Shown: positions 1 to 6,230 of the stretch, in pieces | How the letters are laid out: the number at the start of each line of letters is the position of its first letter | How positions within the stretch are numbered: the first letter of the stretch is position 1 | NCBI GenBank assembly: GCA_017880265.1 | Contig: JAFJTK010000097.1 | Coordinates: forward strand, 1 to 6,535 | Length of the DNA stretch: 6,535 nucleotides | Reading direction: 5' to 3' | DNA from: Candidatus Pelagibacter sp. | Lineage (GTDB): Bacteria; Pseudomonadota; Alphaproteobacteria; Pelagibacterales; Pelagibacteraceae | Made by a program: the position numbers and the translations under genes | Notes under the pieces: model-generated | What the model saw: the letters and a program-made list of their open reading frames with translations, nothing else | Database searches by the model: none | What the model was told of the DNA's origin: nothing

Positions 1-205
1 TATTAAAAATAATATAACCTTAAAGCATTTTAAATCTTTAAAAGATATATTAGACGAAATATTTTTTGATTTAAATTATAAGAAATTAAAAAAAAATATA
101 ATTTTCTTTAGTCCAGCTGGAGCATCATTTGATAGTTTTAAAAATTTTGAAGATAGAGGAAAATATTTTAATCAATTAATTAAAAAATTTCTTTATGCAA
201 AATAA
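1..205 (+). CDS. murD: UDP-N-acetylmuramoyl-L-alanine--D-glutamate ligase MurD, C-terminal end (5' truncated by window edge)
   Basis: Only the last 67 codons are present, read from base 2 and ending at TAA 203-205. The gene runs off the left edge of the window. MurD is the cytoplasmic ATP-dependent ligase that adds D-Glu to UDP-MurNAc-L-Ala. The visible piece belongs to the C-terminal domain of Mur ligases. It carries FFSPAGASFDSFKNFEDRG, which matches the family signature LLSPACASxDQFKNFExRG close to the MurD C-terminus; Gly here takes the place of the usual Cys. The tail after it (KYFNQLIKKFLYAK) is the normal short final helix. The last 11 bases overlap the start of ftsW, and MurD directly before FtsW is the standard dcw order. 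This frame is too short to stand out as an ORF, but the motif makes the identification firm. Confidence 0.93.
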   Translation, partial: IKNNITLKHFKSLKDILDEIFFDLNYKKLKKNIIFFSPAGASFDSFKNFEDRGKYFNQLIKKFLYAK

Positions 206-1322
206 TATTTTTTTATATAAATTCTATTATCAATGGTGGAAGAATATAGATAAATCAATATTTTTAATTATTAGTTTATTATTTTTAATTGGACTTTTTT
301 TTTCATTAGTTTCCACATCATTAATTGCTTCTGATAAATTAGATACAAATAGTTACTTCTTTTTTTTTAAGCATTTAATCTATATTTTTATTGGAATATT
401 TATAATTTTTATTTTTTCTTCTTTAAAAACTAATCAATTATTTCGTTACTCGTATTTTCTTTTTTTTATTACTTTGTTTGCTTTACTTTTAGTTCCCATT
501 GTTGGTGTTGAAGTTAAGGGATCAAAAAGATGGATAGATCTATTTTTTTTACCAAGATTTCAACCCATTGAATTATTAAAACCCTTTTTCATTATCATGA
601 TTTCAACCATTTTATGCAGTGTCAGAACTTCAAATATTTATTTAAAATATTTATTATCAACAATCTTGGTATCTATAATTGCTTTATTTCTTATAATGCA
701 GCCAGATATAGGTCAAACTCTTCTCGTTATTTTCTCTTGGGCAGTTTTAATTTTTACATCTGGAGTAAATATCTTTTTACTTTTTGGTCTTTCTACTATT
801 GCTATTATTTCATTAGTTTACTTAATTATGTACGTACCTAAGTTTGATTATATTCAAGGTAGGATTTTTTCTTTTTTTAATAGAGATACAGGAACACATA
901 ATTTTCAATCTGATAAAGCTATCGAGTCAATTACAAGTGGTGGTTTCTTTGGTAAAGGAATTGGTGAAGGAACTTTAAAAAATCGAGTACCAGAAGCACA
1001 CACTGATTATATAATCTCTGTAATTTCTGAAGAGTTTGGTGTCGTTGCCATAATATTAATATTATTTTTGTTTTTAATCTTTATTTATATGGTCTTTAAA
1101 AAAATAAACTTTGAAAAAGATGATAAAATTAAACTAGTTTTAATTGGATGTGTAAGCTTAATTTTAATGCAAGCAACTATTCATATAGGTGTTAATATCA
1201 GATTATTTCCTACTACAGGTATGACCTTACCATTTTTAAGTTATGGAGGCTCTTCAATAATAAGTATCTCAATAATATCAGGCATAATTTTAAATTTAAC
1301 AAAAAGAAAAATAGAAAATTAA
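195..1322 (+). CDS. ftsW: Septal peptidoglycan glycosyltransferase FtsW (SEDS family)
   Basis: FtsW is the inner-membrane SEDS glycosyltransferase that polymerises lipid II into septal glycan together with the class B PBP FtsI. The 375-residue protein has about ten hydrophobic segments, roughly at 22-44, 57-75, 84-103, 128-141, 150-168, 172-190, 192-213, 282-301, 313-333 and 345-367. SEDS signatures are present in order: GSKRWI (109-114), QPIELLK (123-129), MQPDIGQ (168-174), PEAHTDYI (266-273) in the large periplasmic loop followed by EEFG (279-282), and TGMTLPFLSYGGSS (341-354). Asp271 in the HTDY motif lines up with the catalytic Asp known in FtsW/RodA. The LPFLSYGGSS ending and the dcw location favour FtsW over RodA. 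The ATG at 195 lies inside the murD end (11-base overlap), with no clear Shine-Dalgarno sequence, so translation is probably coupled. The cytoplasmic tail is short, ending RKIEN. Length is near the family norm of about 380-410. Confidence 0.97.
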   Translation: MQNNIFLYKFYYQWWKNIDKSIFLIISLLFLIGLFFSLVSTSLIASDKLDTNSYFFFFKHLIYIFIGIFIIFIFSSLKTNQLFRYSYFLFFITLFALLLVPIVGVEVKGSKRWIDLFFLPRFQPIELLKPFFIIMISTILCSVRTSNIYLKYLLSTILVSIIALFLIMQPDIGQTLLVIFSWAVLIFTSGVNIFLLFGLSTIAIISLVYLIMYVPKFDYIQGRIFSFFNRDTGTHNFQSDKAIESITSGGFFGKGIGEGTLKNRVPEAHTDYIISVISEEFGVVAIILILFLFLIFIYMVFKKINFEKDDKIKLVLIGCVSLILMQATIHIGVNIRLFPTTGMTLPFLSYGGSSIISISIISGIILNLTKRKIEN

Positions 1323-1323
1323 A

Positions 1324-2388
1324 ATGAAAGGTAAGATTTTAATTTCTACCGGAGGATCTGGCGGACATGTTATTCCAGCAATTACAATCCATGATCATTT
1401 AAAAGAAAATTACAATATATTAATTTCAACTGATGTTAGAGGCCTTAAATATTTAGATGATAAATCTTATGAAACTGTAGTTATTGATACTCCCAAGTTA
1501 AATAATTTCATTTTATTCCCATTATCAATTTTAAAAGTATTTTTATTAATTTTAAGATCATTGATAACATTAAAAAAAGAAAAAATTCAAATTCTTATTT
1601 CTACTGGTGGGTACATGTCACTACCATTATGTATAGCAGCTTGGATATTAAATATAAAAATTTATTTGCTAGAACCCAATATGGTAATTGGAAGAGCAAA
1701 TAAATTTTTTCTTAAATTTTGTAAAAAAATCATATGTTATTCAGAGAATATTATTAGTTTTCCAAAAAAATATAAAAATAAATTAAATATTATAAATCCA
1801 TTAATAAGAGAAAAATATTATAATAAAAAATCAAAAAATAATAATAATAAATTTACTTTAATAATAATAGGGGGGAGTCAGGGTGCACAAATATTTGATA
1901 AAATTTTGCATGAGTCAATTATTAAAGTTTCGAAGTTTAAAACTTTAAAGGTAATTCACCAAACAAATCAAAAAAACATAGATAATCTCAAAAATCTATA
2001 TTTAGAAAATAATATTGAAAGTACTGTTTTCAGTTATGATCAAAATCTAAATTTATTAATAGATCAAGCTGATTTGTGTATTACAAGATCTGGAGCCTCT
2101 AGTTTGGCTGAAATTTCGTTATCTGAAAAACCATTTATTGCCATTCCATTACCAAGTTCTAAAGATAACCATCAATTAGAAAATGCTAATTATTATAAAG
2201 ATAAAGGGTGCTGTTGGGTTATTGATCAAATTAATTTTGATAAAAAAAAATTTGAAGATTTGCTATTAAACATATTGAGCAATAAAGATGAAATACTTAT
2301 AAAAAAAAATAATTTAGAAAAATTAAATTATCAAAATACATGGAATAATGTTAATCAAAATTTATTAAATATTATTAATGAAAATTAA
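1324..2388 (+). CDS. murG: UDP-N-acetylglucosamine--lipid I GlcNAc transferase MurG
   Basis: MurG is the membrane-associated GT28 enzyme that transfers GlcNAc from UDP-GlcNAc to lipid I, forming lipid II on the cytoplasmic face. The 354-residue length is typical. The N-domain has the first glycine loop TGGSGGHVIPA (9-19) and the second, STGGYMSLP (93-101). The acceptor-side loop reads LLEPNMVIGRANKF (115-128), where most bacteria have HEQN; here His is Leu and Gln is Pro, while Asn119 and the GxxNK part are kept. The C-domain has GGSQGA (183-188), TRSGASSLAEI (254-264), whose RSGA..SE/AEI part binds the donor nucleotide-sugar, and LPSSKDNHQLENA (276-288), matching the DxHQxxNA donor motif. 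The start is one base after the ftsW stop, only a few residues before the glycine loop, which fits the family. The last 11 bases overlap murC. A run of six G at 1870-1875 lies in the GGSQG codons. Confidence 0.96.
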   Translation: MKGKILISTGGSGGHVIPAITIHDHLKENYNILISTDVRGLKYLDDKSYETVVIDTPKLNNFILFPLSILKVFLLILRSLITLKKEKIQILISTGGYMSLPLCIAAWILNIKIYLLEPNMVIGRANKFFLKFCKKIICYSENIISFPKKYKNKLNIINPLIREKYYNKKSKNNNNKFTLIIIGGSQGAQIFDKILHESIIKVSKFKTLKVIHQTNQKNIDNLKNLYLENNIESTVFSYDQNLNLLIDQADLCITRSGASSLAEISLSEKPFIAIPLPSSKDNHQLENANYYKDKGCCWVIDQINFDKKKFEDLLLNILSNKDEILIKKNNLEKLNYQNTWNNVNQNLLNIINEN

Positions 2389-3772
2389 ATTAGCAAAATC
2401 AGAAATTATTCATTTTATTGGAATTGGTGGAATAGGTATGAGTGGATTATCTCTCATTATGAAGAGTAAGGGATTTAAAGTTCAGGGCAGTGATATTGCA
2501 AGTAACAAAAATATTGAGAGATTAAAAAAAGATAAAATTAAGATTACAATTGGACATAAAAAGCAAAATATTAATAAAGCAACAATTGTAGTAGTTTCTT
2601 CTGCAATTAAAAAAAATAACCCTGAATTAATAGAGGCAAATAAAAAACAACTACCGATTTATAAAAGAGGAGAAATGCTAGCCAATATTGTTTCTTTAAC
2701 AAAAAATATTGTAGTTGTTGGCTCTCACGGAAAAACAACTACTACATCACTAATAGCTTCGATTTTTCAAGAAACCAAAATAGATCCAACCATTATTAAT
2801 GGAGGTGTAATAAATTCTATCAACAATACTGCAAAACTTGGTAAAAGTGACTGGTCTATCTTAGAAGCGGACGAGTCTGACGGTAGTTTTGTTCACGTTC
2901 CACCAACATATTCGATAATTACCAACATAGATAGAGAGCATATGGATTTTTATAGTTCTATGGATGAGTTAAATAATTATTTTATTAAATTTATAAAAAA
3001 AGTTCCATCCTTTGGAAAATCTTTTATTTGTATTGATGATAAGAATAATAAAAAATTGATTAAGAAGTTGAATAATAAAAATTTTTATACATATGGAACA
3101 GATATAAAATCAAATTTTTGTATTAAAAATATTAAACAATCAAAAGATTATTCTGAATTTGATTTAAAGATAATTTTGCCAAATATAAAAAAAAAATTAA
3201 TTAAAAAAATTAAAATACCTTTATTAGGAATACACAATATTAGAAATTCAGTTGCAGCCTCAGCTTTGGCTATTACAGTTGGATTAACAGTTTCAAGTAT
3301 TAAAAAAGGATTAAAAAATTTTAAGGGTGTTCAAAGAAGATTTAATAAAATTTTCACATTTAATAAAGTCGACTTTTTTGATGACTATGCCCACCATCCA
3401 ACTGAAATCAAATTTGTGTTAGAAGGAGTAAATAAAGTTTATAAGGGATATGAAAAAATATGTATTTTTCAACCACATAGAATATCAAGGTTAAAAGACT
3501 TAAAAAAAGATTTCACTTATGCATTTAAAAATGCAGATAAAGTAATCTTACTTCCTATTTATACAGCAGGAGAAAAAATATCATTAGGTTTTAAATATGA
3601 AAATTTTGCAAGAGAAATAATCAAAAACTCAAAAGTAAAACTATTTTTAGCAGATGATAGATTTCAATTAGCTAAATATATTAAAAATAATATTTATGGA
3701 AAAAAAATAGTTATTGGAATGGGTGCAGGGACAATCTCAAATTGGATGAGAGAAATACCTAAATATTTATAA
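2378..3772 (+). CDS. murC: UDP-N-acetylmuramate--L-alanine ligase MurC
   Basis: MurC is the cytoplasmic ATP-dependent ligase that adds L-Ala to UDP-MurNAc, the first peptide-stem step. The 464 residues are full length and all three Mur ligase domains are visible. The N-terminal Rossmann-like UDP-binding domain has HFIGIGGIGMSG (12-23) and QGSDI (36-40). The central ATPase domain has the P-loop GSHGKTTTT (115-123), EADESDGSF (163-171) and NIDREHMDFY (183-192). GIHNIRNSVAASALA (284-298) marks the end of the central domain. The C-terminal domain has DDYAHHPTEI (335-344), a MurC/Mpl hallmark, FQPHRISRL (364-372) and GAGTIS (449-454). The REHMDFY and DDYAHHP motifs separate it from MurD/E/F; Mpl is less likely because of the dcw context. 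The ATG at 2378 is inside the murG end, and the first motif begins at residue 12, as is usual. The stop overlaps the murB start as TAATG. Confidence 0.97.
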   Translation: MKIKLAKSEIIHFIGIGGIGMSGLSLIMKSKGFKVQGSDIASNKNIERLKKDKIKITIGHKKQNINKATIVVVSSAIKKNNPELIEANKKQLPIYKRGEMLANIVSLTKNIVVVGSHGKTTTTSLIASIFQETKIDPTIINGGVINSINNTAKLGKSDWSILEADESDGSFVHVPPTYSIITNIDREHMDFYSSMDELNNYFIKFIKKVPSFGKSFICIDDKNNKKLIKKLNNKNFYTYGTDIKSNFCIKNIKQSKDYSEFDLKIILPNIKKKLIKKIKIPLLGIHNIRNSVAASALAITVGLTVSSIKKGLKNFKGVQRRFNKIFTFNKVDFFDDYAHHPTEIKFVLEGVNKVYKGYEKICIFQPHRISRLKDLKKDFTYAFKNADKVILLPIYTAGEKISLGFKYENFAREIIKNSKVKLFLADDRFQLAKYIKNNIYGKKIVIGMGAGTISNWMREIPKYL

Positions 3773-4677
3773 TGAGCATTAACCAAAATGATTTGTTATC
3801 AGAATTTAATGAAAATATTAAATTTGATTATAATTTAAAAAAAAGAAATTGGTTTAACATAGGTGGTAATGCAAAAATTTTCTATAAAGCTGAAAATTTG
3901 AAAGAATTAATTAAATTTTTAAAATTAATAAATAATAAAGAGAAAATATTTATCCTAGGAGGTGGCTCAAATACTCTTATTACTGACAAAACATATGATG
4001 GTGTTGTAATCAAGTTATCAAATAATTTTAATAATATTTCCCTTTTGTCAGAAGACATAATTATAGCTGGAAGTGCCGTTAGTGATAAATCACTATCAGA
4101 ATTTGCAATGGATAATAGTTTGGGTGGATTTGAATTTTTATCTTGTATACCTGGTACAGTTGGAGGAGGTATAAAAATGAATGCTGGTTGTTTTGGAAGA
4201 GAATTTAAAGATATCCTAATCTCAGTACAAGCTATAAACAAATCAAGACAAGTTGTTACAATTCCAGCAAAAGAAATTGATTTTAAATACAGAGATAGTG
4301 GATTACCTAACGATTTAATTTTTTTAAGTGCATCTTTTAAGGGTTTCAGAAAAAAATCAGATTTGATTAAGAAAGAAATGATAGAATTAAAAGAAAAAAA
4401 AGAAAAAGCACAACCTACAAAAATTAAAACAAGTGGAAGCACTTTTAAAAATCCATTGGGTCAATCAGACAAAAAAGTTTGGCAATTAATAAAAGAGTCA
4501 GTTCCTCTAGAAAAATCATTTGGCGATGCCGGTATTTCTGAAAAACATTGTAATTTTTTTGTAAATAAAGGTAATGCTAAATTTGATGATATGAAAAAAT
4601 TAATAGAATTTGTGTCTGAAAGTGTTTTAAAAAAAACTGGTGTAAAGTTACAAACAGAAATAAAAATTTTAGAATAA
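3772..4677 (+). CDS. murB: UDP-N-acetylenolpyruvoylglucosamine reductase MurB
   Basis: MurB is the cytoplasmic FAD enzyme that uses NADPH to reduce UDP-GlcNAc-enolpyruvate to UDP-MurNAc. The 301-residue length and layout are those of the shorter, type II-like MurB found in many alphaproteobacteria and Gram-positives. FAD-domain motifs are NWFNIGGNAKIFYKA (26-40), ILGGGSNTLI (61-70) and FLSCIPGTVGGGIKMNAG (122-139). Substrate and catalytic motifs are FKYRDS (171-176, with the conserved Arg174), SGSTFKNP (221-228, with Ser223 aligning to the proton-donor Ser) and LQTEIKIL (293-300, with Glu296 aligning to the conserved C-terminal Glu). The ATG shares its first base with the murC stop (TAATG), which points to stop-restart coupling. 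A lone GAGAG about 20 bases upstream is too far away to be a convincing Shine-Dalgarno site. The gene ends one base before the ddl start. Confidence 0.97.
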   Translation: MSINQNDLLSEFNENIKFDYNLKKRNWFNIGGNAKIFYKAENLKELIKFLKLINNKEKIFILGGGSNTLITDKTYDGVVIKLSNNFNNISLLSEDIIIAGSAVSDKSLSEFAMDNSLGGFEFLSCIPGTVGGGIKMNAGCFGREFKDILISVQAINKSRQVVTIPAKEIDFKYRDSGLPNDLIFLSASFKGFRKKSDLIKKEMIELKEKKEKAQPTKIKTSGSTFKNPLGQSDKKVWQLIKESVPLEKSFGDAGISEKHCNFFVNKGNAKFDDMKKLIEFVSESVLKKTGVKLQTEIKILE

Positions 4678-4678
4678 A

Positions 4679-4691
4679 TTGAAAAAAAAAA
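4679..4691 (+). promoter_or_regulatory. TTG initiation codon followed by a run of ten A, start of ddl
   Basis: The TTG at 4679-4681 is the only plausible ddl start. The in-frame codons upstream are AAT and AAA, preceded by the stop TAG at 4670-4672. The next in-frame ATG is Met95 of the ligase, beyond the essential Glu15 and HGxxGEDG motifs. No Shine-Dalgarno-like purine block is seen before it, and the murB stop is one base away, so ribosomes finishing murB probably reinitiate here. The ten A that follow (4682-4691) encode Lys-Lys-Lys and could favour initiation by lack of structure, or polymerase slippage; both are inference. Confidence 0.8.
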
Positions 4692-5593
4692 TATTAATAC
4701 TTGCAGGTGGAATTTCAAAAGAAAGATTAATTAGTCTTGATACAGGTTTGCAAGTTGCAAAAGAGCTAAAAAAAAATGGCTACAAAGTAAAAATTTCTGA
4801 ACCAGATGGTAATTTATCAAAAAATATTAATCAATTTAAACCTAACGTTATATTTAATGCTTTACACGGACAGTTTGGTGAAGATGGTTATATTCAAACT
4901 ATTTTGGAAGGGTTTAAAATACCCTACACTCATTCAGGAGTAATTGCTTCTTCATTAGCAATGGATAAAGCAATATCTAAAAAAATTTTTATACAAAATA
5001 AAATTAATACCCCAAAATATATTAAATATTCTTATGAAGAAAATAATTTTGATTTAATAAAAAATATAGAAAAGAAGTTCAAATTTCCAGTTGTAGTTAA
5101 GCCAATTAATGAAGGCTCAAGTGTAAATGTTTTTATTTGTACAAAAAAAAATATTACAAGAATTTTAAGTTCTTTGAGAACTTATAAAGAGATAATGATT
5201 GAAGAATTTATTGGGGGAAGAGAAATTCAAGTTGCAATTATGGGTAATAAAAAATTAGGAGCAATAGAACTCAAACCAAGGAGAAAATTTTATGACTACA
5301 AAGCTAAATACAGCGCAAATGCAAAAACTGAACATATTATTCCAGTTGAGCTGCCAAAAAATAAATTAAATGAGGTAATGGATCTATCACTTAAAGCTCA
5401 CAAAATTATAGGTTGTAAGGGTGTTACTAGATCAGATTTTAAATTTTATAAAAATAAGTTTTATTTACTAGAGATTAATACTCAACCAGGAATGACAAGA
5501 TTGTCTCTTGTTCCAGAAATAGCAAAATATAAAGGAATGTCCTTTATAAAACTAATTGAGTGGATTTTAAAAGATGCAACAACGAAAAAGTAA
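4679..5593 (+). CDS. ddl: D-alanine--D-alanine ligase Ddl, TTG start
   Basis: Ddl is the cytoplasmic ATP-grasp ligase that joins two D-Ala to give the dipeptide MurF adds to the stem. At 304 residues it is the DdlB-like short form. Motifs in order: GGISKERLISLDTG (10-23), with Glu15 at the first D-Ala site; ALHGQFGEDG (61-70); IPYTHSGVIASSLAMDK (81-97), with the ATP-binding Lys97; VVKPINEGSSV (139-149), with Lys141 and the EGSS loop; EEFIGGREI (175-183); YDYKAKY (205-211) in the omega loop; TRSDF (250-254); and LLEINTQPGMT (263-273), with metal ligands Glu265 and Asn267. The YDYxAKY loop is of the D-Ala-D-Ala type, not the EKG-type loop of D-Ala-D-Lac ligases. The start codon is TTG, one base after the murB stop. 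The frame has a stop (TAG 4670-4672) just upstream and no early ATG, so no other usual start fits. The 3' end overlaps ftsQ by 20 bases. Confidence 0.96.
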   Translation: MKKKILILAGGISKERLISLDTGLQVAKELKKNGYKVKISEPDGNLSKNINQFKPNVIFNALHGQFGEDGYIQTILEGFKIPYTHSGVIASSLAMDKAISKKIFIQNKINTPKYIKYSYEENNFDLIKNIEKKFKFPVVVKPINEGSSVNVFICTKKNITRILSSLRTYKEIMIEEFIGGREIQVAIMGNKKLGAIELKPRRKFYDYKAKYSANAKTEHIIPVELPKNKLNEVMDLSLKAHKIIGCKGVTRSDFKFYKNKFYLLEINTQPGMTRLSLVPEIAKYKGMSFIKLIEWILKDATTKK

Positions 5594-6230
5594 AAAAATT
5601 TTAATATATTTTTTTTTACTACTGATAGTTGGCTCAATAAATAATATTAATCTTAATGGATTAAAATTTCAAAATGTTAATGATATTAATATTACCGGAT
5701 TAGATATTAAGAATAAATTAATTTTGCTTAAAAAAATAGAAAATTTTAATCTAAATAATATTTTTTTTATTAATAAGATTGATCTGAAAGATGAAATTGA
5801 GTCAAACACTTTAGTAGAAAATTATTCTATTTTTAAAAGATATCCATCCGCACTAGATATTAATATTGAGAAAACTAAATTTTTAGCAAAAATAAATAAA
5901 AATGGCCAAATCTTTTATATAGGTTCTAATGGAAAATTTATCAAAAATAGCTCATTAAATAATGAGCTACCTTTTATTTTTGGAAATCCAAAAGTATTTG
6001 AATTTTTTAAAATTAAAGAAATAATAGATAAATCTAAAATTTCTTACACAGAAATAAAAAATTTATATTTTTTTCCATCTAAAAGATGGGATTTGGAATT
6101 AATAGATAATACTATTATAAAATTACCAAATGATAATATTAATCTTGCCCTTAATTTAGCTATAGAATTTTTAAATGATCATAAACTTATAGATGCAAGA
6201 ATTCAAAATCAAATTATTTTAAATGATTGA
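5574..6230 (+). CDS. ftsQ: Cell division protein FtsQ, short form
   Basis: FtsQ is a bitopic inner-membrane divisome protein whose periplasmic part recruits FtsB/FtsL. The 218-residue protein is divergent but has the right layout. There is a very short basic cytoplasmic end (MQQRKSKK), one membrane segment at about 9-22, and a POTRA-like region at about 32-105 containing VNDINITGLDI and a strand ending YPSALDINIEKTKFLAKI, which matches the FtsQ pattern W/YP..L.I.I.E..P.A. A beta domain follows, with FYIGSNGKFI (114-123), RWDLELIDNTIIKLP (171-185) and a final strand IDARIQNQIILND, comparable to the family IDLR...I.V. It stops directly after that strand. Family members are commonly 250-310 residues, so both the N-terminal tail and the C-terminal extension are missing. 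The position between ddl and an ftsA-like gene supports the call. The ATG at 5574 lies 20 bases inside ddl; the 3' end overlaps the next gene by 8 bases and uses TGA as stop. Confidence 0.88.
   Translation: MQQRKSKKILIYFFLLLIVGSINNINLNGLKFQNVNDINITGLDIKNKLILLKKIENFNLNNIFFINKIDLKDEIESNTLVENYSIFKRYPSALDINIEKTKFLAKINKNGQIFYIGSNGKFIKNSSLNNELPFIFGNPKVFEFFKIKEIIDKSKISYTEIKNLYFFPSKRWDLELIDNTIIKLPNDNINLALNLAIEFLNDHKLIDARIQNQIILND
5943..5980 (+). terminator. Terminator-like hairpin inside ftsQ (candidate attenuator)
   Basis: A perfect 9-base inverted repeat, TAGCTCATT (5948-5956) and AATGAGCTA (5961-5969), is separated by the 4-base loop AAAT. On the plus strand it is followed by CC and a T-rich stretch, TTTTATTTTT, and is preceded by five A that could extend the pairing across a small bulge. 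This has the shape of a weak Rho-independent terminator. It lies wholly inside the ftsQ coding frame (codons for about NSSLNNELPFIF). The stem has only three G-C pairs, so it may be chance in such AT-rich DNA. A role in lowering transcription into the ftsA-like gene is inference only. Confidence 0.3.

Noticed and set aside
614..841. 75-residue plus-strand ORF in another frame within ftsW
   Set aside because: It lies wholly inside ftsW, whose frame carries all SEDS motifs. The translation is Tyr/Phe-rich with no recognisable domain, as expected for a shadow frame.
1050..1065. 16-base perfect palindrome ATAATATTAATATTAT in ftsW
   Set aside because: It is pure A/T in coding sequence of a very AT-rich genome, where such palindromes are expected by chance. 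There is no loop, G-C stem or partner site nearby.
195..1322. RodA as an alternative identity for the SEDS protein
   Set aside because: RodA shares the SEDS motifs, but the position between murD and murG in the dcw cluster and the LPFLSYGGSS ending support FtsW.
3882..4442. 186-residue minus-strand ORF opposite murB
   Set aside because: It is antisense to the conserved FAD and catalytic motifs of MurB. Its hydrophobic content comes from Lys/Asn codons read in reverse, and no domain or start signal is visible.
4461..4718. 85-residue minus-strand ORF across the murB end and ddl start
   Set aside because: It is antisense to two well-supported genes, rich in Phe/Ser from complementary A-rich DNA, with no family features.
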